DNA of 64,000 nt, taken from NCBI GenBank assembly GCA_037045225.1, contig JBAOHZ010000009.1, positions 3,768,001 to 3,832,000 of the forward strand. The letters are read 5' to 3'. The translations under genes and the position numbers were made by a program. This stretch comes from Nitrospira sp. (GTDB lineage Bacteria; Nitrospirota; Nitrospiria; Nitrospirales; Nitrospiraceae). Within the stretch, counting starts at the first letter, position 1, and every line of letters begins with the position of its first letter. The notes beneath the pieces were generated by a model, which saw only the letters and a list, made by a program, of their open reading frames with translations, did not search any database and was not told where the DNA came from. Positions 52,833-62,480 of this stretch are shown here, one piece after another.

Positions 52833-53126
52833 CTAGGACTTCAGCTTCCTCTGTAGAAACAACACAAACAGCATCAGTGTCGGTAACGGTGCCAGCACGA
52901 AGGGCAGCAGCCAGAGCAGCACGTTTTTTCCCCGCACACGGGCCTGATCGAACATCCAGATAAAGACCCACACGAGCAGGCCGATGTAATTCACGGCCAT
53001 CCAGCGCGTGGTGTGAATCTTCAATCCGCTGGCCGACTCCGGCTCTCCTTGAATGAGGAAAATTCCGATCAGCAGGACGAACCCTGCCAGGAGGCCGGTC
53101 ACCAGGCGTTTACTCCATACGAACAT
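52833..53126 (-). CDS. Small membrane protein with three helices
   Basis: A 97-residue protein with three hydrophobic helices (LVTGLLAGFVLLIGIFLI; YIGLLVWVFIWMF; VLLWLLPFVLAPLPTLMLFVLFL) and a basic C-terminal end. AAGGAG lies 6 bases before the ATG. Function unknown. Confidence 0.7.
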   Translation of the reverse strand: MFVWSKRLVTGLLAGFVLLIGIFLIQGEPESASGLKIHTTRWMAVNYIGLLVWVFIWMFDQARVRGKNVLLWLLPFVLAPLPTLMLFVLFLQRKLKS

Positions 53127-53363
53127 AGTCGCTCCTTCTGTTCTCGTCGAACCAATGCGAGTGAATCAGTCAGTCCGGACTCTTCATGCATGCCGTCGGG
53201 AAACGCCTGAGACCAAAGTCCGCCGAGGCAGTTCTCAAGTCGTGGCGAGTGTTCCATTCTTTGGAAATCGGGCGTAAGCTAAACGCACTGGGTTCCATCT
53301 GTCAAACCATCAGGGCCTGGTAGCGATGGCCCATGTTCGCAGGGGGTTCGACATAGGGGAGCG

Positions 53364-53735
53364 ATGAGTAACCTGACGCTGGCTGGGTTGGTGGGAGGTT
53401 TGCTGGTTGCCGTGGGGTTGGCGGCGACCAATCCCACGATGGATGCCTATGTGCATTTTGTCGAAGCCCGCCTGCTGGCCGAAATCGAAAAGATGGACCA
53501 GGCCGGGCCGCGTCATGATCGCGACCTCATCAAAGCCGTGTTTCGCGCGCAAGGACCGAAACTCGTGGAGGGTGTTGTCCGGCCGAACACCACCAGGAAT
53601 AACTGGGGCCTGCTGAGTCTGTTCGAAACGAACGTGTTGGACCAACCGGTCTTGGTGCTGGGTGTGGCCGGTCAATTTGTGCCGTTACGGGGGGTCGAGG
53701 AGGCGACATTGAAGGTCGGTCGGCTGGCTTTTTAG
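53364..53735 (+). CDS. DUF4359-like small protein
   Basis: A 123-residue protein with an N-terminal signal or anchor (LTLAGLVGGLLVAVGLAATNP) and PTMDAYVHFVEARLLAE, typical of DUF4359. The remainder has two beta-rich segments (LLSLFETNVLDQPVLVLGVAGQF). Function unknown. It lies upstream of nrdJ, separated by a long regulatory gap. Confidence 0.7.
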   Translation: MSNLTLAGLVGGLLVAVGLAATNPTMDAYVHFVEARLLAEIEKMDQAGPRHDRDLIKAVFRAQGPKLVEGVVRPNTTRNNWGLLSLFETNVLDQPVLVLGVAGQFVPLRGVEEATLKVGRLAF

Positions 53736-53885
53736 CCTGTGCCAAAAAAAATCTTTCCTCCCTGCACGCCCCCGCCTTCCACAACCCTGTTTTAGCTGTG
53801 GATAACCATTCGAAAAATGAACAAAAGCGGCTCCAAATCTAGCGCCAACGCTATCACCAGCTTATCCCCACTAATCACAGGTGTG

Positions 53886-53901
53886 CCACAACATTTTGTT
53901 T
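53886..53901. promoter_or_regulatory. NrdR box 1 upstream of nrdJ
   Basis: CCACAACATTTTGTTT matches the NrdR consensus ACACWATATATWGTGT at 12 of 16 positions. It overlaps the TTGACA -35 hexamer. Confidence 0.6.
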
Positions 53902-53926
53902 GACAAAAAATGGGTATCGCTATATC
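53900..53926 (+). promoter_or_regulatory. Sigma-70-like promoter of nrdJ
   Basis: TTGACA (53900-53905) is a perfect -35. TATATC (53921-53926) at 15 bp spacing is the best nearby -10 by sequence. Both hexamers overlap NrdR boxes, so repression is expected. Confidence 0.5.
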
Positions 53927-53932
53927 TAGTAT
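53917..53932. promoter_or_regulatory. NrdR box 2 upstream of nrdJ
   Basis: TCGCTATATCTAGTAT matches the NrdR consensus in its core CTATATCTAG. It starts exactly 31 bp after box 1, the three-helical-turn spacing of NrdR box pairs. Confidence 0.6.
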
Positions 53933-54065
53933 GCAATGCGGTTGTGGAAGAGGTTTTGGAAGGGATTAACTCCGATGCTCACCCCTCTTTTCCCATCACC
54001 CCTCGATACATCATGGCCGACCGTTCTTTTCACCGAACGCGACGCATCTTTTGAAGGAGGAATCA

Positions 54066-57000
54066 GTGAGGATTGAACGAAGATTCACCAAGCGTGGGCA
54101 GAGCCCCTATGAGGGTCTTGCGTTCGTAAAACGTTCCTCGGAGATCCGCAATCCCGACGGATCGACCGTGTTTAAATTAGACCATATCGACATCCCAGAA
54201 CATTGGACGCAGCTGGCGATCGATATTCTGGCGCAAAAGTACTTCCGGAAGGCCGGAGTCCCGCAAGTCCATGAAGACGGCACGCCGGTGGTGGACGCCG
54301 CAGGCAAGCCCGTGCTGGGTGGGGAGCGCGACTCCCGTCAGGTGTTCAACCGGATGGCCGGTTGCTGGACCTTCTGGGGCAAAAACCACGGCTATTTCAA
54401 AACGCCGGACGATGCGACCGCGTTCTACGACGAGATGTGCTACATGCTGGCCTACCAAATGGCCGCCCCCAACAGCCCCCAGTGGTTCAATACGGGGCTG
54501 CACTATGCCTACGGACTCTCGGGGCCGGCGCAGGGGCACTTCTATGTCGATCCGAAGCTGGGCGAGGTGGTTCGGGCGACCAATGCCTTTGAGCATCCGC
54601 AGCCGCATGCCTGCTTTATCCAATCGATCGAAGACGACCTGGTGAACGAGAACGGCATCATGGACCTCTGGGTCCGTGAGGCACGGCTCTTCAAGTACGG
54701 GTCCGGCACCGGTACCAACTTCTCGCGGTTACGCGGAGACGGCGAATCGTTGTCGGGCGGCGGCCGCTCATCCGGCCTCATGTCGTTCCTGAAGATCGGT
54801 GATCGTGCGGCCGGGGCCATCAAGTCCGGCGGAACGACCAGGCGCGCAGCCAAGATGGTCTGCTTGGACCTCGACCATCCGGATATCGAAGAGTTCATCG
54901 ACTGGAAAGTGGTTGAAGAGCAGAAGGTGGCCGCCATGGTCACCGGCTCCAAGATTTGCGCGCAACGGCTGAATGCCGTGCTCAAGGCCTGTCTGTTGGT
55001 CGATGCGCAGGGATTGGGCCAGGTCGAACTGGACATGAAGAAGAATCAGTTGCTGCGGGATGCCGTAACGGCGGCCCGGCGCGATATGGTGCCGGAGGCC
55101 TATATCCATCGCATGTTCGATTATGCGAAACAGGGCTACACCCATTTTGTGTTCCATGAATACGACACCAACTGGGACGGTAAGGCCTACCAGACGGTCT
55201 CGGGGCAAAACTCCAACAACAGCGTGCGTATTCCGAACGGCTTCTTCGACGCATTGGAGCAGGACGGCAATTGGGAATTGCGGCGCCGGATCGACGGGAA
55301 GATCAGCAAGACGGTCAAGGCCCGGGACCTCTGGGACAAGATCGCCTGGGCGGCCTGGATCTGCGCCGATCCCGGAACCCAGTACGATACGACGATCAAT
55401 GAATGGCACACCTGTCCGGAAGACGGACGGATCAACGCCTCCAATCCCTGTTCCGAATACATGTTCCTGGACGACACGGCCTGCAATCTTGCGTCGTTGA
55501 ACCTGTCCAAGTTTTTTAATGTGGAAGGGGAGTTTGACCTGGATTCGTTCCGCCATGCCGTGCGTTTGTGGACCGTGGCGCTGGAAATCAGCGTGTTGAT
55601 GGCCTCCTTCCCCAGCCGCGCCATCGCGCAGAAGAGTTATGAGTACCGGACGCTGGGATTGGGGTATGCCAACCTCGGCACCATTCTCATGAAGCAAAGC
55701 ATTCCCTACGATTCACCGAAGGCGACGGCGATCTGCGGCGCGCTCACGGCGATCATGACCGGCGAGTCCTACGCGACGTCGGCGGAAATGGCGGCGGAAA
55801 TCGGTCCGTTCCCAGGCTACAATCGGAACCGTGAATCGATGTTGCGCGTCATCCGTAATCACCGACGGGCGGCGTACAGCTCGACGCACGAGGAGTACGA
55901 AGGCCTCACGATTCTGCCGACCTCGATTCAGCCGGAACATTGCCCGCCGGCCATGTTGCTCGCGGCGCGGCGTGCCTGGGATCGTGCCTTGGAATTGGGC
56001 ACGGCCTATGGGTTCCGCAACGCGCAGGTGACCGTCATCGCCCCGACCGGCACCATCGGACTGGTCATGGATTGTGACACCACCGGCATCGAACCGGATT
56101 TCGCCCTGGTCAAGTTCAAAAAACTGGCGGGCGGCGGGTACTTCAAGATCATCAACCAGAGTTTGCCGCCGGCCTTGCAGGCGCTTGGGTATACCGATGC
56201 CCAGATCCGGGACATCGGGGCCTATTGCGCGGGCCATCAAACCTTACAAGGCGCGCCCTTCATCAATCACGATGTGTTGCGCCAAAAGGGTTTCGACGAT
56301 GCGGGACTGGAGCGGCTGGAAGCCTCGTTGGCGCAGGCGTTCGAAATCCAGTTTGTCTTTAATAAATATACGCTGGGCGAAGACTTCTGCCGGCAGAATC
56401 TCGGCATCAGCGAGGCGCAGCTGGCGGACCCGACGTTTAATATGCTCAAGCACCTGGGCTTTACCCAAGAAGAAGTGGCGGCCGCGAACGACTATTGCTG
56501 CGGCACCATGACGGTCGAGGGTGCGCCCCATCTCAAACTTGAGCACTTACCGATTTTCGATTGTGCCAATCGTTGCGGACGGATCGGTCAGCGATATATC
56601 GCCGTCGATGCACATATCCGCATGATGGCGGCGGCGCAACCGTTCATCAGCGGCGCGATCAGCAAGACGATCAACATGCCGGCCGATGCCTCGCTGGACG
56701 ATGTGAAGGCGGCGTACTTGTTCGCATGGAAGAGCATGGTCAAGGCCGTGGCCCTCTATCGCGACGGGTCGAAGCTGAGCCAACCACTCAATGCCTCGTC
56801 TGACAGCGGCAAGGGTGCGGATGCGTCGCCCAGCGTCATGACCGTGGCTGAGAAAGTGGCTGAACGCGTGTTGGTGCGCTACCTCCATAAGCGGCGGTCG
56901 CTCCCTGCGCGACGCAGCGGGTACACGCAGAAGGCCATTATCGGCGGGCACAAGCTCTATCTTCGCACCGGCGAATATGAGGACGGGACGCTCGGCGAAA

Positions 57001-57608
57001 TCTTCCTCGACATGCACAAGGAAGGTGCCGCCTTCCGCAGCTTGATGAACAACTTCGCCATCGCCATTTCGCTCGGTTTGCAGCATGGCGTGCCGCTGGA
57101 GGAGTTCGTCGAAGCCTTCGTGTTCACGCGTTTCGAGCCGAACGGGCCGGTGAAACTGAACGATCGTATCAAGATGGCGACGTCGATCATCGACTACATC
57201 TTCCGAGAACTCGCGATCACGTATCTGGAACGGGCCGATCTTTCACAGGTGCGTGAAGAGGACCTGCGCATGGATTCGATGAAGAAGGATGAGCAGGATC
57301 CGGAATGTGTGGATGAGGAGGCGGACATGACCGCGCTCGCCAAGTCGTCGATCCTCACCGAACATCTGCCTGTGCGACGGAACGGAATGAACGGCGGCAA
57401 CGGCCATAGCCACAGACCGGGCAACGGCAGCGTCGCGCATAAGGTGGAATTGAAGCGCGAGACCGTCACCGTCACGTCGGTGCGTCAGGAAGCCAAAGAA
57501 AAAGGCTACGAAGGTGATCCTTGCCAGAATTGCAAACAGTTCACGCTGGTGCGCAACGGCACCTGCCTGAAGTGCATGAGCTGCGGAGAAACCAGCGGCT
57601 GCTCGTAG
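54066..57608 (+). CDS. nrdJ: Vitamin B12-dependent (class II) ribonucleotide reductase
   Basis: An 1180-residue enzyme that reduces ribonucleotides to deoxyribonucleotides using adenosylcobalamin, with or without oxygen. Features: MAAPNSPQWFNTGL, the substrate-site region HACFIQSIEDDLVNENG, active-site NPCSEYMFLDDTACNLASLN, and APTGTIGLVMDCDTTG. The C-terminus adds a TSCPD-like stretch and a Cys-rich tail (CQNCKQF ... CLKCMSCG). The GTG at 54066 is preferred over the TTG at 54051 because AAGGAGGAATCA lies directly before it. Confidence 0.96.
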   Translation: MRIERRFTKRGQSPYEGLAFVKRSSEIRNPDGSTVFKLDHIDIPEHWTQLAIDILAQKYFRKAGVPQVHEDGTPVVDAAGKPVLGGERDSRQVFNRMAGCWTFWGKNHGYFKTPDDATAFYDEMCYMLAYQMAAPNSPQWFNTGLHYAYGLSGPAQGHFYVDPKLGEVVRATNAFEHPQPHACFIQSIEDDLVNENGIMDLWVREARLFKYGSGTGTNFSRLRGDGESLSGGGRSSGLMSFLKIGDRAAGAIKSGGTTRRAAKMVCLDLDHPDIEEFIDWKVVEEQKVAAMVTGSKICAQRLNAVLKACLLVDAQGLGQVELDMKKNQLLRDAVTAARRDMVPEAYIHRMFDYAKQGYTHFVFHEYDTNWDGKAYQTVSGQNSNNSVRIPNGFFDALEQDGNWELRRRIDGKISKTVKARDLWDKIAWAAWICADPGTQYDTTINEWHTCPEDGRINASNPCSEYMFLDDTACNLASLNLSKFFNVEGEFDLDSFRHAVRLWTVALEISVLMASFPSRAIAQKSYEYRTLGLGYANLGTILMKQSIPYDSPKATAICGALTAIMTGESYATSAEMAAEIGPFPGYNRNRESMLRVIRNHRRAAYSSTHEEYEGLTILPTSIQPEHCPPAMLLAARRAWDRALELGTAYGFRNAQVTVIAPTGTIGLVMDCDTTGIEPDFALVKFKKLAGGGYFKIINQSLPPALQALGYTDAQIRDIGAYCAGHQTLQGAPFINHDVLRQKGFDDAGLERLEASLAQAFEIQFVFNKYTLGEDFCRQNLGISEAQLADPTFNMLKHLGFTQEEVAAANDYCCGTMTVEGAPHLKLEHLPIFDCANRCGRIGQRYIAVDAHIRMMAAAQPFISGAISKTINMPADASLDDVKAAYLFAWKSMVKAVALYRDGSKLSQPLNASSDSGKGADASPSVMTVAEKVAERVLVRYLHKRRSLPARRSGYTQKAIIGGHKLYLRTGEYEDGTLGEIFLDMHKEGAAFRSLMNNFAIAISLGLQHGVPLEEFVEAFVFTRFEPNGPVKLNDRIKMATSIIDYIFRELAITYLERADLSQVREEDLRMDSMKKDEQDPECVDEEADMTALAKSSILTEHLPVRRNGMNGGNGHSHRPGNGSVAHKVELKRETVTVTSVRQEAKEKGYEGDPCQNCKQFTLVRNGTCLKCMSCGETSGCS

Positions 57609-57663
57609 TGCGCAGAAGGATCCAGCCGGTGCTATAGAGATAGGCTGGTCGAAGAAAACTATC

Positions 57664-57711
57664 AAACCGTTCCTGCTTTAGGGGAGTCCTAAGGCTGGAA
57701 CGGTTTTTTTT
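57664..57711 (+). terminator. Rho-independent terminator of nrdJ
   Basis: AAACCGTTCC pairs with GGAACGGTTT and is followed by a run of T. A second inner helix (CTTTAGG with CCTAAGG) strengthens it. It lies 56 bp past the stop. Confidence 0.9.
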
Positions 57712-58494
57712 GTGCCTTATTTGTCCATGAGGAAGCGACTAAAGGGACCCTTGCCGAGCAGGGTCGGTTTGGTTGCACAGGGATAATTACTTGTAGCTCT
57801 ATCCTGATATTACGGGAGCGTACTTAGACTCGCCCTCGTAAAAATAATAGCTCGTCTAGGCGGTTCGACGAGTGACCTACGTATGGCCGAGTCGATCGAA
57901 GTTGACCGCAGTTCCTTCACTCATGACTTCTCAACTACTTATGAAATGGTTGCATTATTTTGCATCCCTGATTCCGCATAAGCGTGCAGAATCATATCCG
58001 TGTTGCTCTGCCTGAATTGTTACGAGGCAGGAAATTCCGTATCGAAGAAAATGTCCTGCGACTGGCTCTCAGGCCTTGAGTTTGAGGAATTCCCAGCGTA
58101 TTATCCCGCCCTTCTGTTGGTGATTACTTAAGTTACCCATGGTAGTAAATCGATTGACGACTGCATCCTTCTTACCTCTTCTTCCTCCCAGTCGCACTTC
58201 ACGCCTATTCAATTTTGCTTTTTACTCGTCTCTGAGAATGTCGATTCGTGAATCGTTCCCACATAGATCCCTTGCGAGGTCTCCAGGCACCGCGTGGGGA
58301 GAATCCCCGCATGATGCGGGGCGCTGGTTGCCGCTGGTCGTACTGAATTGTTGGGGAAAATCGATGCCTACGCCCTGCATGCGTAATTTCCCCGGATCGG
58401 TAGCGATGGAATAGACCTTGCTGGTTACTGTGTAGGCGTATCGAGTTACGTATTCTGACGCTTTCGAATATTTACGAAGATAGTTGAGGTTCGG
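57712..58494. other. A/T-richer region without a supported gene
   Basis: About 780 bases lie between the nrdJ terminator and the lipoprotein cluster. Composition is visibly more A/T-rich than the surroundings. Two small hairpins stand out: GACCCT/AGGGTC near 57747-57767 and CCCCGCAT/ATGCGGGG at 58305-58321. Open frames here have no SD and no recognisable composition. The region probably contains the promoter of the lipoprotein cluster. Confidence 0.5.
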
Positions 58495-58965
58495 ATGAAC
58501 CAAGTTCGTAATCCCCTTAGCGGCGCGAAGGTCCATTGGTCAGCCAGGGTGAATGGTATGCGGGCAATGACTGTGGGGTCTATGTTGTGCCTCGTCGGGT
58601 GCGCGGCTGATCAGAAGGCCCCGGCTTGGCTGAACACCGTGCCGGCCTCGACTCAAGAAATCTGTGCCATTGGGATAAGTGGGCCCACGTACTACGCAGA
58701 GGATGCACGCGCCAGGAGCCAGGCGTCGGCCATGGCGGAGTTGTCGCGATCGGTCGAGGTACGGGTCAAGACCGAGCTGGTGCTCAGGAGTGAGGGGGAT
58801 AGTCGAAGTGTCGAGACTCGACTCGATGAAACAGCTGGCTTTGGGAGTGATGTGGTGTTGAAGCAAGCCCAGGTCCGCGAACAATGGGTTCAACGTAACA
58901 AGGCTCATGCGGCTGGAGAGCCAGGGACCGTCTACACCCTCGTTTGCATGCCGGTGATGCATTGA
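58495..58965 (+). CDS. LPP20-like lipoprotein
   Basis: A 156-residue protein. The lipobox is LVGC (MTVGSMLCLVGCAA), giving an envelope lipoprotein. The core CAIGISGPTYYAEDARARSQA followed by MAELSRSVEVRVKTEL fits the LPP20 (FlgP-like) fold. The ATG at 58495 has GAGG 5 bases upstream; internal ATGs nearer the signal are possible. First gene of the run. Confidence 0.75.
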   Translation: MNQVRNPLSGAKVHWSARVNGMRAMTVGSMLCLVGCAADQKAPAWLNTVPASTQEICAIGISGPTYYAEDARARSQASAMAELSRSVEVRVKTELVLRSEGDSRSVETRLDETAGFGSDVVLKQAQVREQWVQRNKAHAAGEPGTVYTLVCMPVMH

Positions 58966-58997
58966 GCTGGAGCAACCGTACAGAAAGGAAGGGGAAG

Positions 58998-59840
58998 ATG
59001 CCAACAGGTGCAGGAAGCACGCAGGCGGTGATTGGCGGCGCGGCCCGAGTCGTTCGGTCTTTGTCGAGCGGTGTAGGTATCAGTGGATTGTGCATTGTTC
59101 TCGCAGCCTGCCAATCGGGGAAGCAGGTGTTGATTGAGGTGACGTATCCATCGAAAGTTCCAATTCCAGCGATGGTGAAGGAGGTAGAGGTTGAAGACTT
59201 CCACGGTCCTGTGGAATGCGCAAGGCCGTTCAAACCGAAACTCGACACGAAGGTGCTCGAGGGGGGCGTCTATAAAGCAGCGATCCAAGGTCTCTCAGAA
59301 GCGGAGGAGACGGTTACGATCAAGGGAATGGTGGCAACCTGCTCGCCCGGCCAGGGGTCCGGCACACTCAATGTGGAATTTTCCGCCTGGTATAAAGGCG
59401 ATCAGATCCATCAAGGAGTTGTCGCTGAGAACACGACGAGGCCGGGTGCCCCTCCGAATGAAGTCCGTGCCGTCTTGGTCGACCGTACCACCGTTCGAAT
59501 AGCAAAGGACCTTCTTCCGACCAAGCGAAAAGAAATTCGCACGTTTCTTCCCGTCGACGGAGACCACGACTCCGGAGTGGCCGCCGCGTCAGGGGGCAAC
59601 TGGAAACTGGCGATTGAGGCCTTTGGCAAACAACTCAAGGAGAAACCTGCGGAGCATCGAGCTTGGTACAACCGCGGGGTTGCCTATGAAGCGAGTGCCC
59701 AGTTCGAGGCGGCCGTGAAAGACCTCCAGAAGGCCATCGAGTTTAAACGATCAGAGTTGTATGTCGAGGAGTTGGCCCGCGCGGATAAAGGGCTGCAGCA
59801 CCAGAAAAGTATTCAAAGTCTCGGCAAGAATCCGGAGTGA
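58998..59840 (+). CDS. TPR-like lipoprotein
   Basis: A 280-residue lipoprotein with the lipobox LAAC (LCIVLAACQSGK). Residues 45-200 are beta-rich with several cysteines. The C-terminal ~70 residues contain a TPR-like pair (GNWKLAIEAFGKQLKEKP, HRAWYNRGVAYEASAQFEAA) suited to protein contacts. A strong SD (AAGGAAGGGG) precedes the ATG. Function unknown. Confidence 0.75.
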   Translation: MPTGAGSTQAVIGGAARVVRSLSSGVGISGLCIVLAACQSGKQVLIEVTYPSKVPIPAMVKEVEVEDFHGPVECARPFKPKLDTKVLEGGVYKAAIQGLSEAEETVTIKGMVATCSPGQGSGTLNVEFSAWYKGDQIHQGVVAENTTRPGAPPNEVRAVLVDRTTVRIAKDLLPTKRKEIRTFLPVDGDHDSGVAAASGGNWKLAIEAFGKQLKEKPAEHRAWYNRGVAYEASAQFEAAVKDLQKAIEFKRSELYVEELARADKGLQHQKSIQSLGKNPE

Positions 59841-59843
59841 CGA

Positions 59844-60818
59844 ATGATGCGTATCGCTCAAACGTTCTACAGATGGGTGAGTTCTCTCGTGGGGATGATT
59901 CATTCATACACGACGATGCCTTTGCCAACGGTGGCCATGCTCGTGCTCTCCGGCCTGCTGGCCGGGTGCAGTGTGCCGACCGGCAGTGCTGTTTCCGATA
60001 GGGCTTCGAATCGACCCGTACCTGGTGCAGACCGCTGCGCGTTTCTGCCGGAGAGTCCGATGCCTCCGTGGGTGTCCGGGCGTCCAGACACGAAAGACTA
60101 TGTCGGGGTGGGGCAGGCCGGGTGGAGTGAGGAGCCTGAGCAGCAGATTCGTGCGGCGGAAGCTGGGGCTCGAGGCAGCCTTGCTGCTGAAGTCAGCGTG
60201 AAGATTCACGAACAGTTACTCCAAACTAGATGTGAAGGCACGTGTACACCAGAGGAACAATTCAAAATCCTCCTCAAGGCCGAATCGAAAACCAAACACA
60301 CGCTCAAAGGGGCGGAAATCAAGCAGCGATGGCTCGATCGCGGTAGCTGCATGGTCTGGGTGTTAGCGACGTTGTCGCGGGATAAGGTCGAACTGCAGCG
60401 GGTCATGATGTTCAATCTTTCTTCTCCCTCCATCGAAATGGCCGGGTTGTTAGTCGGACATCTTGAAAAGGTGTTGCGCGAGGATTTTGCCGTCGTGCCG
60501 GCTGATGCGCAGTTGGAAAGGTGTGCACTCGATGGCGCTGCCTCTGCTTGCCAGGATCGCGCCGACACGATCTTCGGAGCGGTGACCGTGTCCTTGGAGA
60601 AAGACACGGTCTCAGTAGACGGCACACTTCGTCAGCGAAACTTTCGTGTGAAGGGCGGGTTGCGCTTGAAAGACCGGATGGTGTCGTCCTTCGACGTCAC
60701 GTGCAAGGCCAGAGCAGACGCCAAAGCCGACGTTCAGTCGATTGATCGCGCGGCGGCGGAAGCCTGTCGAGATAAGGTGAATCAGACTATGACAAAAGAT
60801 TTGGAGACGATGGGTTAA
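59844..60818 (+). CDS. LPP20-like lipoprotein, long form
   Basis: A 324-residue lipoprotein (lipobox LAGC). DYVGVGQAGWSEEPEQQIRA followed by EAGARGSLAAEVSVKIHEQL is the LPP20 core. The C-terminal half contains further alternating segments and several Cys (CALDGAASACQDR) that may form disulfides. It starts 3 bp after the TPR lipoprotein, so the two are one operon. Confidence 0.75.
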   Translation: MMRIAQTFYRWVSSLVGMIHSYTTMPLPTVAMLVLSGLLAGCSVPTGSAVSDRASNRPVPGADRCAFLPESPMPPWVSGRPDTKDYVGVGQAGWSEEPEQQIRAAEAGARGSLAAEVSVKIHEQLLQTRCEGTCTPEEQFKILLKAESKTKHTLKGAEIKQRWLDRGSCMVWVLATLSRDKVELQRVMMFNLSSPSIEMAGLLVGHLEKVLREDFAVVPADAQLERCALDGAASACQDRADTIFGAVTVSLEKDTVSVDGTLRQRNFRVKGGLRLKDRMVSSFDVTCKARADAKADVQSIDRAAAEACRDKVNQTMTKDLETMG

Positions 60819-60880
60819 GCGCGCCGGATTGTCCGGTGGCGTGTGACCAATTGCGCTGAACCAATCATGGAGGGATGACC

Positions 60881-62215
60881 ATGCGTGGGCGATGGGAAAG
60901 AATCATGAAAATTGGGTCATCGGTGGCGCTGGCACTGGTCTTGTTAACTGGTGCGCTGGGTTGTGCAGGGCTCGAGATGGTTGTTGCGGTAAAACCGTGG
61001 AAGATGGAAATGTGCGGCTGGACTTGTCTGCAGGAAATCATTGTGACAGGAAACGAGACTCCCACCGTGGAAGCCTCGTTGGAGCGAGTTAACACAGCCG
61101 CCCGTTTGGTTGAACTCGGAGAGCTGATGTTGCAGGGGCTCCCGCTGTCGGCAGGGTCGTTGTGGCCTCAGGAAATGAGGGGCACGCTCACGCTGAATGC
61201 GCAGAGCTTCACTCGAATCCTTCAAGAAAATTACAGCCAGCAGACGTTGTATGCTGCGAAGTTAGGTTTTAAGCCGTCGCCCTGGACCGGCCGCGCACTC
61301 GAGCTGCAGCAGCGGCTTTTTACCACGCCACCAGACCTGCAGTATGAGCCGACCTACCGCCCCAACGCCCCCTCGCCAGAAGATGTCCAGGTGCTGGCGG
61401 AGAAAGTATTGGGCAAGGGGTATGACCGAGTATTCGATAAAAACGTTTTTCGGCTTCTTCGCTACCATCCAGGCTTTATACCGAAACGTGAGATTTTTAC
61501 CGCACAGTTTGAGGGCAAGCCGGCCGATTTTTATCCGAACGTGATGGATGCGGTGCTGGCACTGGCGGATAACCGCGAGGATCTGCTCCAATTCCGAGAA
61601 GCCGCGTTGCAGGGGGAGGAGACGTGCGAAAGGGCCTATCGCGATGTCGAAGAGTCTGTGCAGCGCATTCGCGACTACAAGGGCCGAACGTTCGGGAATC
61701 CGGCGACGGCGGAAGAAGCGGCGCAGAAGGGGGATGAGAATGCGCCTTCCAAGGACCTCAAAGAACTGGAAGGGCAGTATGAGACGGAGAAGAAGGAATA
61801 TGAGGACGCGGTAAAGGCCTATCAGGGCTCGTTGCAACAGTTGAGCGTGGCAGTGGGACAGATCAGAAACCAATCTAGTGCCTTCACCGTGGAACAACGA
61901 GCCTTGGCCATCAATGTACAAGCGGTGGTCGACACGGCGCAAACCTTACTATCGGGAACTCGATTATTGACAGCCATTGCGGCGGTACACGCTCCCAAGG
62001 CTATTCTCAACGTGCGGCAAGAGCTGCAGCGGATTGCTGCCATGGGGGGGGACCGTGCAGTTGAACGTATGAAACGAATCGTGGTGAACGGCTCGCTTCT
62101 GAAACCCAACCTCTCCTTGCTTGCCAGTGAATCGAGCGTGTTAGATGCAGAAAGCCGCCCGTATGACGACCTGTTTGAGAAGCGAATCAATGCCCCGACC
62201 ATTGTCACGCCGTAG
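60881..62215 (+). CDS. Coiled-coil lipoprotein of unknown function
   Basis: A 444-residue lipoprotein (lipobox LGC in LLTGALGCAG). The middle has a Glu/Lys-rich coiled coil (about residues 250-320: LEGQYETEKKEYEDAVKAYQ). Both ends are helical and lack known motifs. The ATG at 60881 has GGAGGG at 7 bases; ATGs at 60875 and 60905 are alternatives. Probably a structural or scaffolding envelope protein. Confidence 0.7.
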   Translation: MRGRWERIMKIGSSVALALVLLTGALGCAGLEMVVAVKPWKMEMCGWTCLQEIIVTGNETPTVEASLERVNTAARLVELGELMLQGLPLSAGSLWPQEMRGTLTLNAQSFTRILQENYSQQTLYAAKLGFKPSPWTGRALELQQRLFTTPPDLQYEPTYRPNAPSPEDVQVLAEKVLGKGYDRVFDKNVFRLLRYHPGFIPKREIFTAQFEGKPADFYPNVMDAVLALADNREDLLQFREAALQGEETCERAYRDVEESVQRIRDYKGRTFGNPATAEEAAQKGDENAPSKDLKELEGQYETEKKEYEDAVKAYQGSLQQLSVAVGQIRNQSSAFTVEQRALAINVQAVVDTAQTLLSGTRLLTAIAAVHAPKAILNVRQELQRIAAMGGDRAVERMKRIVVNGSLLKPNLSLLASESSVLDAESRPYDDLFEKRINAPTIVTP

Positions 62216-62480
62216 ACGCGGATGGAGTCGATCATGAGCGGACATGGAGCGGCATTTCCCACGTCAAGCGGGAGCGGTCCCCGAGCGGTGTGGGGAGAAG
62301 AGCGGAATCAAGGGCGGATATGACGTCGATGCGGCTATGGAACACGTGAAAAATCATGATGTTAGTTCGAAGGGTGATGCTGGAACGACTGTTGCTCAAT
62401 CACTATCGCATTGCCTTCCAGATGGGCACAGCTGAGCGAGTTGGAAACGAGACAATCACACATACAGGAGGAGGCAGCAC

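Noticed and set aside
58222..58536. A 104-codon minus-strand ORF with protein-like composition upstream of the lipoprotein cluster
   Set aside because: It has no SD and overlaps the start of a well-supported lipoprotein gene on the other strand; not enough to call.
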